The notes below the pieces were generated by a model, which saw only the letters and a program-made list of their open reading frames with translations, had not been told where the DNA came from and ran no database searches. Position numbers and translations under genes: made by a program. Positions 24,801 to 35,494 of a stretch of 64,000 nucleotides of DNA are shown piece by piece. Numbering within the stretch: the stretch's first letter is position 1; each line of letters opens with the position of its first letter. Source of the DNA: Rhizobium pisi (lineage in GTDB: Bacteria > Pseudomonadota > Alphaproteobacteria > Rhizobiales > Rhizobiaceae); contig NZ_RJJT01000004.1 of the NCBI RefSeq assembly GCF_003938655.1, forward strand, positions 62,001-126,000. The letters are read 5' to 3'.

Positions 24801-24874
24801 TGGCTGGGGAACCTGGATTCGAACCAAGATCGACGGAGTCAGAGTCCGCTGTTCTACCATTGAACTATTCCCCA
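24801..24874 (-). tRNA. tRNA-Gln (anticodon CTG)
   Basis: On the minus strand: acceptor arms TGGGGAA and TTCCCCA, discriminator G and encoded CCA; D-loop GTTCAATGGTAGAAC; anticodon stem GCGGA/TCCGT with loop CTCTGAC, giving anticodon CUG; T-loop GGTTCGAATCC. The gene is complete, so island insertion has kept or restored its 3' end. The integrase lies directly downstream of its 3' end. Confidence 0.97.
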
Positions 24875-25119
24875 GCAAAAGCGAACCGGCGGGCGGTTCG
24901 GCTGGTGTGCGGCGCTTATAAACAAAAGCCGGGGGATTGCAAATACCTGTTTTGAAAAAAATCCGTCATGCGGGAGGGCGGCGCAACTCGTCCTCAAATC
25001 CCCTGTCCAAAAAAGAATTTGGCGATTTCGGCGGGCGCTGATATTCTTGCGGCAACGCAAAAATCGAATGAGCGCCTGCTGCATACCTCCGGACTTGCGC
25101 GGCGCGATGGAAAACGAAC

Positions 25120-26676
25120 GTGGAAGACCCCGAAGGCGGCGCAAAGCCGCAATTTGACGGGGCGTCGGCGGTAGGGCGCAAGGACGGCAAAAAGTCCAGG
25201 CGCCGCAAGGGCAAGCGTGGCGGGCAATCCCGCAACGCGGCTTATCCCGCTTCGCATGAGCTTTCCGGCGATGCCGGACAGCCTGCACGCCCGCTAGAGG
25301 ATGCAGCCGGGAATCCGGCCCGCAAGCGAAAGCGTCGCCGTCGTGGCGGCCAAGGTGCTGTGCAGGACGGTTCACTTCAATCTCCTGCCATGGAACAGCC
25401 GGGAGTGGCAGGCCACGCAGCCCGGCCCGACAGCGATTCGGCGCCGAGCCGGCGCAATCGTCGGAAACATCGCGGCAAGCGCGGTCTGCAGGGCCGACCG
25501 CTGATACCGGCGAAGCCCTCCGGCGCAACGCAGCAGGGAAACCGTACGGAAGAGACGGCGCGCAGTGCCGATCCGCGCGAAGCGCAGAATGGCGCAACCG
25601 CCAGCCGCAAGGGTCGCCAGGATAACGATGCGCGTCCCGGTCGCGAGGGAGATCGCGAGCACGCGTGGCCGGACGAGCTCTATGCCGCTCTCGATCTCGG
25701 CACCAACAATTGCCGTCTGCTGATCGCACAGCCGACCCGTCCGGGACAATTCCGCGTCGTCGACGCCTTCTCTCGCATCGTGCGCCTCGGCGAAGGGCTT
25801 GCGGCAAGCGGCCGTCTGTCCGACGAGGCGATGGAGAGAGCAGTCGAGGCGCTGCGGATCTGCGCCTCCAAGCTGAGGAGCCGGGAGATCCGCCGCATGC
25901 GGCTGATCGCCACCGAGGCTTGCCGCCAGGCGGTCAATGGCGAGGAATTCCTCAGCCGGGTCGTTGCGGAAACCGGCCTTGCGCTCGAGATCATCGACCG
26001 GGAAACGGAAGCGCGGCTTGCCGTCTCCGGCTGCTCCTCGCTGGTCGGGCGTGAGACGCGCTCCGTCGTGCTCTTCGATATCGGCGGCGGTTCGTCGGAG
26101 ATCGCCGTTATCCGCATCGGCGACAACCGCTTCAGCCGGCTGGCCAATCACATCACCCACTGGACCTCGCTGCCGGTTGGCGTCGTGACGCTGTCGGAGC
26201 GCCATGGCGGACGCGACGTCACGCCGGAGATCTTCGAGGGCATGGTGCGCGAGGTCGAAGGCATGCTCGGGTGTTTCGATTGCCCTGAGATAGAGGTTGC
26301 CCAGACGAGCGATTTTCATCTGATCGGCACGTCGGGCACGGTGACGACGCTAGCCGGCGTTCATCTCGACCTGCCGCGTTATGACCGGCGCAAGGTCGAT
26401 GGCATCTGGCTGTCCGATGGCGAGGTCTCCGCCATGCAGGCGAAACTGCTTTCCTGGGATTTTGCAAGCCGAGCTGCCAACCCCTGCATTGGGCCTGATC
26501 GCGCCGATCTGGTCCTTGCCGGCTGTGCCATCCTCGAAGCGATCCGCCGCCGCTGGCCGAGCCCGCGCATGCGCGTTGCCGACCGCGGCTTGAGGGAAGG
26601 CCTGCTCACAGACATGATGGCCGATGACGGCGTGTGGCGGCGGAACCGCAACCGCCGCGGCCAGCGCGCGAGATAA
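25120..26676 (+). CDS. Ppx/GppA family phosphatase with long basic N-terminal extension
   Basis: 518 residues from a GTG at 25120 (MEDPEGGAKPQFDG); no better start with a good ribosome site was seen, so the exact start is open. Residues about 1-180 are Lys/Arg/Gly-rich and disordered-looking, with three similar blocks (RRRKGKRGGQSRN, RKRKRRRRGGQG, RRNRRKHRGKRGLQG). From about 188 the Ppx/GppA domain starts: YAALDLGTNNCRLLIAQ, IATEACRQAVNGEEFL, IDRETEARLAVSGCSSL, VVLFDIGGGSSEIAVI, GTSGTVTTLAGVHLDL. These are the phosphate-binding loops of exopolyphosphatase/pppGpp phosphohydrolase. It precedes rlmE by 9 bases. Confidence 0.85.
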   Translation: MEDPEGGAKPQFDGASAVGRKDGKKSRRRKGKRGGQSRNAAYPASHELSGDAGQPARPLEDAAGNPARKRKRRRRGGQGAVQDGSLQSPAMEQPGVAGHAARPDSDSAPSRRNRRKHRGKRGLQGRPLIPAKPSGATQQGNRTEETARSADPREAQNGATASRKGRQDNDARPGREGDREHAWPDELYAALDLGTNNCRLLIAQPTRPGQFRVVDAFSRIVRLGEGLAASGRLSDEAMERAVEALRICASKLRSREIRRMRLIATEACRQAVNGEEFLSRVVAETGLALEIIDRETEARLAVSGCSSLVGRETRSVVLFDIGGGSSEIAVIRIGDNRFSRLANHITHWTSLPVGVVTLSERHGGRDVTPEIFEGMVREVEGMLGCFDCPEIEVAQTSDFHLIGTSGTVTTLAGVHLDLPRYDRRKVDGIWLSDGEVSAMQAKLLSWDFASRAANPCIGPDRADLVLAGCAILEAIRRRWPSPRMRVADRGLREGLLTDMMADDGVWRRNRNRRGQRAR

Positions 26677-26685
26677 GGGGAAGGC

Positions 26686-27405
26686 ATGACCAAGGCACCG
26701 ATCGCGGGAAATCGCACCGGCCGCAAGCTCGGCCAGCGCGTGAAGAACAAGAAGATGAAGGCGTCCTCCCGCCAGTGGCTGCAACGCCATATCAACGATC
26801 CCTACGTGCAGCGTGCGCAGCTCGAAGGCTATCGGGCCCGCGCCGCTTTCAAGCTGCTGGAGATCGACGAGAAATATCATATCCTTCGCGGCGCCAGGCG
26901 TATCATCGATCTCGGTGCCGCGCCTGGCAGTTGGTCGCAGATCGCTGCCAAGGTCACCGGCTCGACGGATGACGATATCCGTGTCGCCGCGATCGATTTC
27001 CTCGAAATGGCCCAGCTTCCCGGCGTCAGGATCCTGCAGCTCGATTTCCTGGATCCGACGGCGCCTGACAGGTTGATGGAGGCGGTCGGCGGCACGCCCG
27101 ATCTCGTCATATCGGACATGGCCGCGCCGACCACCGGCCACCACCGCACCGACCATCTGCGCACCATGCATCTCTGCGAGGTGGCGGCCCATTTCGCCAT
27201 CGAGGTGCTAGGAGAGGGGGGGCATTTCCTCACCAAGACCTTCCAGGGCGGTACCGAGCGCGATCTGCTCGCCATGCTGAAGCAGAACTTCCGCCAGGTC
27301 GTCCATGTCAAGCCGAACTCCTCACGCGCCGAGTCGGTCGAGATGTTCCTGCTGGCGAAGGGCTTCAAGGGGCGCAGGGCCGAGGAGCAAGCAGAGGAGG
27401 CTTGA
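26686..27405 (+). CDS. rlmE: 23S rRNA (uridine-2552-2'-O)-methyltransferase RlmE/FtsJ
   Basis: 239 residues. The K-D-K-E set of RlmE is visible: Lys in [15 protein letters not shown], Asp in [16 protein letters not shown], Lys in [14 protein letters not shown], Glu in [18 protein letters not shown]. The SAM site is [18 protein letters not shown]. It methylates U2552 in the A loop of 23S rRNA and supports ribosome assembly. It starts 9 bases after the Ppx/GppA gene and is probably co-transcribed; this pair is common in Rhizobiales. The basic N-terminal 30 residues fit an RNA-binding extension. Confidence 0.95.
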   Translation: MTKAPIAGNRTGRKLGQRVKNKKMKASSRQWLQRHINDPYVQRAQLEGYRARAAFKLLEIDEKYHILRGARRIIDLGAAPGSWSQIAAKVTGSTDDDIRVAAIDFLEMAQLPGVRILQLDFLDPTAPDRLMEAVGGTPDLVISDMAAPTTGHHRTDHLRTMHLCEVAAHFAIEVLGEGGHFLTKTFQGGTERDLLAMLKQNFRQVVHVKPNSSRAESVEMFLLAKGFKGRRAEEQAEEA

Positions 27406-27460
27406 TCTTCGGGTCGGTCCTGTCCGATGATGGCGACCCAGGAACTGAATAGCTGATCCA

Positions 27461-27844
27461 ATGCTTCTTTACGTCACGCTCGGAACCAACGACCTTTATC
27501 GCGCAGGGCATTTTTACGATGCCGTGTTAGCTGCGCTCGGTTATCGCCGCCAGCACTATTCGGAGGAGGAGATCGGCTATTCCGCCGATGGCGATACACG
27601 CTGCCGCTTCTGGGTGGTGACCCCTTTCAATCGCCGCCGGGCGACTGCAGGCAATGGCGCAATGGTCGCGTTTGCCGCCGAAACGCGGGCGGCTGTCGAT
27701 GCCTTCCATGCGGCGGCAATGGCGGCAGGTGGCGTGGACGAAGGCGGGCCGGGCCTGCGCCCCTACCATGCCCATTTCTATGCTGCCTATGTGCGCGATC
27801 AAGACGGCAACAAGCTCAGTGCGGTCTGCGAAAACCCCGAATAA
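27461..27844 (+). CDS. VOC family protein (glyoxalase/bleomycin-resistance fold)
   Basis: 127 residues, a single VOC unit: LYVTLGTNDLYRAGHFYDAV at the start (first beta-alpha element), FAAETRAAVDAFHAAAMAAG, and YHAHFYAAYVRDQDGNKLSA with the usual aromatic/His positions near the end. Small VOC proteins of this type are widespread and their substrates are mostly unknown. It follows rlmE by 55 bases and converges with the MFS gene, 8 bases apart. Confidence 0.85.
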   Translation: MLLYVTLGTNDLYRAGHFYDAVLAALGYRRQHYSEEEIGYSADGDTRCRFWVVTPFNRRRATAGNGAMVAFAAETRAAVDAFHAAAMAAGGVDEGGPGLRPYHAHFYAAYVRDQDGNKLSAVCENPE

Positions 27845-27852
27845 TTTGAGGC

Positions 27853-29277
27853 CTATTTCACGGCCGGCTGCTGAGCCTCGATCGTGGATGTCGCCACGCG
27901 CCTTGAACGATGGCCGGAAACGAGCGCGCCGGCATTGCGGTCCATCCTCACGAAGGGAATGGTCGCGATCACCGTCAGCCCGGCGATAATATAGAAGGCG
28001 AGGTGGAAATCGGTAACATCAAGCGCCTCGCCGCGGAAATAGATCGAGGTTTCCAGGATCGCGGCGGCGACAGCGACGCCAAGCGCCAGGCTGATCTGCT
28101 GCATCACCGAGCTCATCGATGTCGCCTGGCTCGCTTCGGCATCATCGATATCGGCAAAGGCAAGCGCATTGACACCGGTAAACATGAAGGAGCGGGAGAA
28201 ACCGCCGAGAAGCAGCACGCCGATGATGACGAGATGCGGGGTCGACGGCGTGAACAGGCCGGTAATCACGGTCACGAGGGTCGTCACCATGGCGGCGCCG
28301 AGAAGCGTCGTGCGGAAGCCGGCAGCTGCGAAGACGCGCTTTGCCATGAACTTCGTGGTGATCGCCCCGATCGCGCCGGCAAAGGTGATGAGGCCGGATT
28401 GGAACGGCGTCAGTCCGAAGCCGAGCTGCAGCATCAGCGGCGTCAGGAACGGCATGGCGCCGACGCAGATGCGAAAGAGCGTTCCGCCGACGGTGGAGGC
28501 TCGGAATGTAGGGTTCCTGAACAGGTTGAGGTTGAGGATCGGCGCCGGGTGACGCCTGGCATGGCGCACATAGAGCAAGCCGCAGACGAGGCCGATTACG
28601 GTGGCGGTGACGCCGATGATCGGGGGCAGGGCCGGCAGGCTGACCACCGACAGGCCGAAGACCACGCCCGCGGCGGAAAATGAGGTGAGCGCGAAGCCGG
28701 TGAAATCGAGCTTCGGAGGCGCTGTCGCCTCCACTTCCGGCAGGAAAATCGTCGCAAGCCAGATACCGATGATGCCGACCGGCACATTGATCAGGAAGAT
28801 CCAGTGCCAGCTGAAATAGGTGGTGATGAAGCCGCCGAGCGGTGGACCTGTGAGCGGGCCGACAAGTGCGGGAATAGTGAGCAGCGCCATAGCCGAGACG
28901 AGATCGCTGCGCTGCGTCGTGCGCACCAGGACGAGGCGGCCGACCGGCGTCATCATCGCCCCACCCATGCCCTGCAGGAAGCGGGCGAAGACGAATTCGA
29001 CGAGGCTGGACGAGATGGCGCAGAAGATCGAGCCGATGACGAAGACCGAAATGGCAAGGCGGAAGATCTTCTTGGCGCCGAACCTGTCTGCCATCCAGCC
29101 GCTGACCGGGATGAACACCGCAAGCGCCACCATGTAGGACGTCAGCGCCAGTTTCAGCGTGATTGGCCCGACATGCAGATCCGTGGCGATCGCCGGCAGC
29201 GCCGTCGAGATCACGGTAGAATCCATCTGTTCCATGAAGAGAGCAACGGCGAGGATCAGCGGGACGATGCGATTCAT
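27853..29277 (-). CDS. MFS drug/multidrug efflux transporter (DHA2 type)
   Basis: 474 residues, hydrophobic throughout with about 14 membrane segments. The N-terminal MEQMDSTVISTALPAIATDL is the D-x-T-x-V-N/S-A-L-P signature of 14-helix (DHA2, EmrB/QacA) exporters; motif A is SGWMADRFGAKKIFRLA and motif C-like residues occur in IPALVGPLTGPPLGGFI. It is expected to be a proton-driven exporter in the inner membrane. No membrane-fusion partner lies next to it. It is divergent from the MBL hydrolase gene. Confidence 0.9.
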   Translation of the reverse strand: MNRIVPLILAVALFMEQMDSTVISTALPAIATDLHVGPITLKLALTSYMVALAVFIPVSGWMADRFGAKKIFRLAISVFVIGSIFCAISSSLVEFVFARFLQGMGGAMMTPVGRLVLVRTTQRSDLVSAMALLTIPALVGPLTGPPLGGFITTYFSWHWIFLINVPVGIIGIWLATIFLPEVEATAPPKLDFTGFALTSFSAAGVVFGLSVVSLPALPPIIGVTATVIGLVCGLLYVRHARRHPAPILNLNLFRNPTFRASTVGGTLFRICVGAMPFLTPLMLQLGFGLTPFQSGLITFAGAIGAITTKFMAKRVFAAAGFRTTLLGAAMVTTLVTVITGLFTPSTPHLVIIGVLLLGGFSRSFMFTGVNALAFADIDDAEASQATSMSSVMQQISLALGVAVAAAILETSIYFRGEALDVTDFHLAFYIIAGLTVIATIPFVRMDRNAGALVSGHRSRRVATSTIEAQQPAVK

Positions 29278-29519
29278 AGGCGGGAGCCTCGATGGGCTAT
29301 GGATTGGCGCTGGAAAGGCCCGTGCTGTTTAGTCCCGCCTGCCGGTCATGCCAATCCCTCAATCCGCGTGGATGAGACATTTGGTTCACGTCTGCGTGAG
29401 ATGGCTTGTCCGACAACCTCCCCTGTCAAGATTGGCATATATCTGCTGCGCCGGAGCAAGAAATCCGGCCGGGATCATTGGGTCGCGGTAACGCGCCTGA
29501 TGTCACGGGGGAGGGATGC

Positions 29520-30512
29520 ATGGCTATTTCAATCGAAGTGAAGCGGCGCACGCTTTTTGCGGCAGGCCTCGGGCTGCTGGCGGCGCCGGCAATTCTAAGA
29601 GACAAGGCCGAAGCGGCCGCGACTGGAGAAAGCAGAAATATGAATGTAACGCCTTTGCCTGAGATCAATCAATTCAAGCTTGGTTCCTACAAATTCACCG
29701 TCGTCCGCGACGGCATCAACATCTCCGAAAAGCCCTATGAGACCTTCGGCACCAATCAAGACCCCGAAACCGTCAAGGCCTTGCTGAGCGCGAATTTCCT
29801 GCCGGCCGACAAGTTCCTCAACGGCTATTCGCCGGCCCTCATCGATACCGGTGCGGATGTCATTCTCGTTGATACCGGCTTCGGCGCTGCTGGTCGTGCG
29901 CGTGGCGCCGGCCAGCTTGCCGAAGGCTTGAAGGCCGCGGGATATTCGGCCGACGACGTCACTGTCGTCGCGCTGACCCATCTGCACGGCGATCATATCG
30001 GCGGGCTGATGGAAAACGGCGCGGCTGCCTTCAGGAATGCCCGGTATGTCATCGGCCAGGCCGAATATGATTTCTGGTCGGACAAGGCGCGGGAAGGCAC
30101 GCCGGCCGAAGGCGGTCACAAAGGCGTGCTCGCCAGTGTGACGCCGCTTATCGAAAAAGCCGTCTTCATCAAGGACGGTGACAGCGTCGCGCCCGGCATG
30201 ACGGCGATGCTGGCGGCCGGCCACTCGCCCGGGCATATGGTGTTCCACGTCGAATCCGAGGGCAAACGCCTGGTGCTGACCGGCGATACGGCTAACCACT
30301 ATATCCTGTCGCTGCTGCGCCCGGATTGGGAGGTGCGCTTCGACATGGACAAGTCGCAGGCGGCCGCCACCCGCCGCAAGGTTTTCGACATGATAGCGAC
30401 CGACAAAATCGCCTTCCTGGGTTACCACATGCCGTTCCCTGCGGTCGGCTTCGTCGAGAGGCAGGATGGCGGTTACCGCTTCGTGCCGAAGACCTATCAG
30501 TTCGACATCTGA
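29520..30512 (+). CDS. MBL-fold metallohydrolase with Tat-like signal peptide
   Basis: 330 residues from the ATG at 29520 (MAISIEVKRRTLFAAGLGLL), preceded by GGGAGGG; an upstream frame to 29406 has no ribosome site. The N-terminus KRRTLFAAGLGLLAAPAILR looks like a Tat export signal (twin Arg plus hydrophobic stretch, cut after AEA or similar). The metal motif is TVVALTHLHGDHIGGL (H-x-H-x-D-H), with later histidines in AAGHSPGHMVFHVES and VLTGDTANHY. Likely a periplasmic zinc hydrolase, perhaps a lactonase or related enzyme; the substrate is unknown. Confidence 0.88.
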   Translation: MAISIEVKRRTLFAAGLGLLAAPAILRDKAEAAATGESRNMNVTPLPEINQFKLGSYKFTVVRDGINISEKPYETFGTNQDPETVKALLSANFLPADKFLNGYSPALIDTGADVILVDTGFGAAGRARGAGQLAEGLKAAGYSADDVTVVALTHLHGDHIGGLMENGAAAFRNARYVIGQAEYDFWSDKAREGTPAEGGHKGVLASVTPLIEKAVFIKDGDSVAPGMTAMLAAGHSPGHMVFHVESEGKRLVLTGDTANHYILSLLRPDWEVRFDMDKSQAAATRRKVFDMIATDKIAFLGYHMPFPAVGFVERQDGGYRFVPKTYQFDI

Positions 30513-30519
30513 TCTGGAG

Positions 30520-30636
30520 CAATTCCAGCAAAAGTGCGCAGCGGTTTTGCGTCCGGAATGCGAAAAAATAAAGATCTGAAGCGCGAGGAGCGAATCTGAA
30601 AGATCGCGATGCGCTTTAGACGCATGGCACCCATGA
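30520..30636. repeat. Rhizobial intergenic mosaic element (RIME-like)
   Basis: Contains AGCAATTCCAGCAAAAGTGC, GCAGCGGTTTTGCGTCCGGA, AATAAAGATCTGAAGCGCG and GATCTGAAAGATCGCGATGC. Closely related stretches occur at 38738-38800 and 41083-41204 in this window, always between genes. This is the type of short palindromic mosaic repeat described for Rhizobium (RIME). Confidence 0.7.
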
Positions 30637-30638
30637 CG

Positions 30639-30664
30639 AGCCTGGCGGACATGCCGGGCTTTTT
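30639..30664 (+). terminator. Rho-independent terminator upstream of guaB
   Basis: AGCCTGGC, loop GGACAT, GCCGGGCT, followed by TTTT: an 8-bp stem with one T-G pair. It lies after the MBL gene and the RIME-like repeat and 130 bases before guaB. Confidence 0.75.
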
Positions 30665-30685
30665 CCTATTTCCTTCCTGTCATAG

Positions 30686-32278
<1,593 letters not shown>

Positions 32279-32279
32279 C

Positions 32280-32834
32280 ATGAAAGCGGGCAGCGGGATT
32301 CCCCTCTGGGTCGTCGCGCTGCTCGCAGCTCTTTGCCTGGCCGTCCTTGCCTGGACGACCTTCGGCTTCGTCGTTCCGTTCAAGCACGAGACCGGACAAG
32401 CGGTGCTCGATACCTATTTTGCCGGCTACGACAAATCGGCCGTCTTCCACATGCAGAAGCTGCTCGATGAGAACGAAACGGCGACCAGGCTGCTGCGCGC
32501 CATGTATTTCGGGCCGGAGCTGGTCTTTCCGGCATTGCTGACGGCGCTGCTGTTCCTCGCCTTCCTCAAGCTTGGACCTGTCAGCTCGTGGTTCGGTCGA
32601 TCGGTGCATCCGCTCGTCGGCAAGGCGATCTATCTGCTGCCGTTCATCTACGGCATCGCCGATTACGGCGAGAACATCTCGAGCCTCATCGCCTTCGGCA
32701 GCGGTGGGCCGTCAACGTTTGCAACGCAGCTGCTGCCGTGGATGACACGGCTGAAATTCGCAAGCCTCGCCATCTGCTTCATTGTCATTGCCCGGCTCGC
32801 CATCGCCCGCTGGCTCTCTCCGCGCGAAGACTAA
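32280..32834 (+). CDS. Small membrane protein of unknown function
   Basis: 184 residues with about four hydrophobic stretches: VVALLAALCLAVLAWTTFGF, ELVFPALLTALLFLAFL, AIYLLPFIYGIADYGENI and FASLAICFIVIARLAIARW. Between segments 1 and 2 there is a soluble loop (DKSAVFHMQKLLDENETATR). No family recognised. The start codon is one base after the guaB stop, so it is very likely translated from the guaB transcript. It converges with the LysR gene 8 bases further on. Confidence 0.75.
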   Translation: MKAGSGIPLWVVALLAALCLAVLAWTTFGFVVPFKHETGQAVLDTYFAGYDKSAVFHMQKLLDENETATRLLRAMYFGPELVFPALLTALLFLAFLKLGPVSSWFGRSVHPLVGKAIYLLPFIYGIADYGENISSLIAFGSGGPSTFATQLLPWMTRLKFASLAICFIVIARLAIARWLSPRED

Positions 32835-32841
32835 GGTGCTA

Positions 32842-33759
32842 TCAGCCTCTCCACCGCCACGGCGGATTTGAAAGTCGCGCCACCATGAAATCCGAGAGCA
32901 CCTCCACCTTCGCAGGCCGAGCCCGGGCAGAGGGTGTGACGAAATAGAGTGCTCCGCTCGGCAGCGTCCAGTCGGTGAGGATCGCTTTCAACCTGCCATC
33001 GGCGAGATATTCGTGCGCCATGAATTCCGGTAGTTCCACAATCCCAAGGCCGTGCAGCGCCATCGGAATCAAGGCTTGCGAATTGGTGGAGCGCAACGGA
33101 CCGGCCGGCACGACAACTTCCTCTTCGCCTGCCTTATTGCGAAAGCGCCAGACGTCCTGGCGCGGCCGATAGGCGTACCCCAGGCAGTGGTCGGCCTTAA
33201 GCTCGCGCGGATGTCGCGGCGTGCCGTATCTATCGAGGTACGCAGGTGCAGCGAGAATGAAAGGAGCGACCGCTGCCAGCCTCCGGGCGACCAATGAGGA
33301 ATCCGGCAGAACGGCAATTCTCAGGGCAGCATCGAAACCGTCTCCCACCAGGTCGACGACGGCGTCGCTCATATGCAGGTCGATAGAAATATCGGGATAG
33401 AGGTCGAAAAAATCGGGCAGGATCGGCGCCAGCCAGCGTGTGCCGAAAGCCATCGGCACGGCAAGCCGGATAAGCCCCCGCGGTCGGCTGGACAGCTCGC
33501 GCGCTGCATTTTCCGCAGCCTCTGCCTCCGCATAGAGCCGCGAGGCACTGTCGACCAATCGCAAGCCGAAATCCGTCAGCGCCAGTTGCCGGGAGGTGCG
33601 GTTGAAGAGCCGTGCGCCAAGTCTCTCCTCCAGCCTGCTGACAGCCCGCGAAACGGTAGGCACCGATACACCGAGCGTCCTGGCGGCGCGAGCGAAAGAA
33701 CGCTCTTCGGCCACCTTGGCGAACATTGCGAGGCCTTCGAAATCCGGAAATTTCGTCAT
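32842..33759 (-). CDS. LysR family transcriptional regulator
   Basis: 305 residues. The N-terminal helix-turn-helix is FAKVAEERSFARAARTLGVS, VPTVSRAVSRLEERLGARLF, typical of the LysR family, followed by a substrate-binding domain (LIRLAVPMAFGTRWLAPILP). It stands divergent to the SDR gene at 33853, so it probably controls that gene and itself from the 93-base shared gap. The effector is unknown. Confidence 0.92.
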   Translation of the reverse strand: MTKFPDFEGLAMFAKVAEERSFARAARTLGVSVPTVSRAVSRLEERLGARLFNRTSRQLALTDFGLRLVDSASRLYAEAEAAENAARELSSRPRGLIRLAVPMAFGTRWLAPILPDFFDLYPDISIDLHMSDAVVDLVGDGFDAALRIAVLPDSSLVARRLAAVAPFILAAPAYLDRYGTPRHPRELKADHCLGYAYRPRQDVWRFRNKAGEEEVVVPAGPLRSTNSQALIPMALHGLGIVELPEFMAHEYLADGRLKAILTDWTLPSGALYFVTPSARARPAKVEVLSDFMVARLSNPPWRWRG

Positions 33760-33852
33760 TTCATTCCTGTAATGATAGCTTTCATTTCTTTCTATTTCGA
33801 AACGTTCCCTGCGTCCATATCTCAGCCTTGGTCGAACAACAGGAGACGACTA

Positions 33853-34607
33853 ATGACACAGAGATTGAGTCGAAAGATCGCAGTGATTACCGGCGCATCA
33901 TCGGGCATCGGCCTTGCCACTGCCAAGCGTTCGCCGCCGAAGGCGCCCAGCTTTTCGTGACCGGCCGGCGCAAGGACGTGCTCGACGCGGCCGTAGCGGA
34001 AATAGGGGGTAACGTTGTTGGCATCCAGGCGGACTCGGCAGAGCTTGCCGACCTAGACCGGCTCTATGAACGCGTGAAAGCCGAAGCCGGCCGGATAGAT
34101 GTGCTGTTCGTCAATGCCGGCGGGGGTTCGATGCTGCCGCTTGGCGAAATTACCGAAGAGCAGTATGACGACACGTTCGACAGAAATGTGAAAGGCGTTC
34201 TTTTCACCGTGCAGAAGGCGCTGCCGCTGCTCGGTCCGGGCTCATCGGTTATCCTGACGGGATCGACGGCGGGCTCGACCGGTACTCCGGCCTTCAGCGT
34301 CTACGCCGCCTCGAAGGCCGCGTTACGAAGCTTCGCTCGCAACTGGATCCTTGATCTCAAGGATCGCGGCATTCGTATCAATACGCTGAGCCCCGGTTCT
34401 ACAAAGACAACCGGTCTCGTCGAACTCGCCGGCAAGGATCCGGTGCAGCAGCAGGGCTTGCTCGATTATCTCGCAACGCAGGTGCCAATGGGGCGCGTCG
34501 GCCGCGCCGAAGAGATCGCCGCCGCCGCACTCTTTCTTGCTTCCGACGATTCGAGCTTCGTCACCGGTATCGAACTTTTCGCCGACGGCGGCGCCGCGCA
34601 GGTGTGA
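33853..34607 (+). pseudogene. Short-chain dehydrogenase/reductase, frameshifted near the N-terminus
   Basis: The start is the ATG at 33853 (MTQRLSRKIAVITGASSGIG) with AGGAGA upstream. The cofactor motif TGASSGIG is in this frame, but after GLATAKR the reading changes to another frame that continues FAAEGAQLFVTGRRKDVLDA, with NAG in VLFVNAGGGSMLPLGE, the catalytic YAASK in FSVYAASKAALRSFA, and the end VTGIELFADGGAAQV. One T is missing at about 33930: CGT TTC GCC GCC would join both parts, but CGTTCGCC is present. Unless repaired, the product stops after about 35 residues. An SDR beside a LysR gene is a common pair. Confidence 0.85.
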
Positions 34608-34754
34608 TGAAATCCGGCGGCCCGCCAATGTTTGACGGCGGGCCGCCGACACTGGAATCCCGCCCGTCTCTGCGATCTTAGGCCGCGCTGGTATCCGGTT
34701 TCCGTTTCGGCTACTGCTCGCGACGACGGCAAAAGCGGAAAGGCACACGACCAT

Positions 34755-35171
34755 ATGACCGGCTATCAAATCTTCTGGCCACTCCTTGCCCATGTGGCCC
34801 TGGTCTATGGTCTTTATGCTCTTCTCGGCATGCGGCGCGCAAAAATAATCCGTGCCGGCAAGATCGCGAAATCGGATTATTGCGAAAATCGCGGCGAGCC
34901 CGCTGAAAGCCTGGTCGTCAAGAACTGCCTCGCCAACCAGTTCGAGCTGCCGGTGCTCTTCTATGCCTGCTGCGTTCTTCTCTATATCACCGAGGCGGAT
35001 AATGTCGTTGCCGGCGGCCTGGCTTGGGCCTTCGTCGCTTTGCGTTATGCCCATGCAGCCGTCCACGTTACCAGCAACGACCTGCGCTATCGCAGCCCGA
35101 TCTTCGCCGCCGGCTACATCGTGCTCGCTGCCATGTGGGTGTGGCTTGCCGTCTGGATGGTAGCGAGTTGA
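34755..35171 (+). CDS. MAPEG family membrane protein
   Basis: 138 residues from the ATG at 34755 (MTGYQIFWPLLAHVALVYGL). Four hydrophobic stretches and the phrase LVVKNCLANQFELPVLFYAC (the N-x-x-E-x-P motif of MAPEG glutathione-type enzymes), then LRYAHAAVHVTSNDLRYRSP. MAPEG proteins in bacteria are inner-membrane proteins with uncertain substrates. The upstream in-frame codons to 34632 look noncoding. Stands alone. Confidence 0.85.
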   Translation: MTGYQIFWPLLAHVALVYGLYALLGMRRAKIIRAGKIAKSDYCENRGEPAESLVVKNCLANQFELPVLFYACCVLLYITEADNVVAGGLAWAFVALRYAHAAVHVTSNDLRYRSPIFAAGYIVLAAMWVWLAVWMVAS

Positions 35172-35494
35172 CGCTGCCGCAGAAACCGCATCGTCCCGTA
35201 GCTGCGGACAAATCCAAGACGTTACCGGAACGCACGTGACCTGGCGTTTTGCCGTCGCTCATCAGGGGCGATGACGTCTACGGTCTCTTCTTTCTCAAGG
35301 AATATTACAACTATTTCAGGTCTGCCGGATACTGGATCAATTAGCACGATATGCTTTGATCTGCGCTTTTGCCAATCGTTAAAATGCGAGCGTTTCCGTT
35401 TACCGCCGTTGAAGGCTTGCATGTCATATCCGACCGATGCGCCGGTTTGGCAGATCGCTTCCGTCGCGAAAAAAACGATAAAAATGGGAACGAT
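35172..35494. other. Intergenic region upstream of the TetR gene
   Basis: 323 bases. An open frame upstream of the TetR start (from 35369) is not protein-like and has no ribosome site, so it is treated as noncoding. The promoter of the TetR gene should be here. No terminator or repeat of note was seen. Confidence 0.4.
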
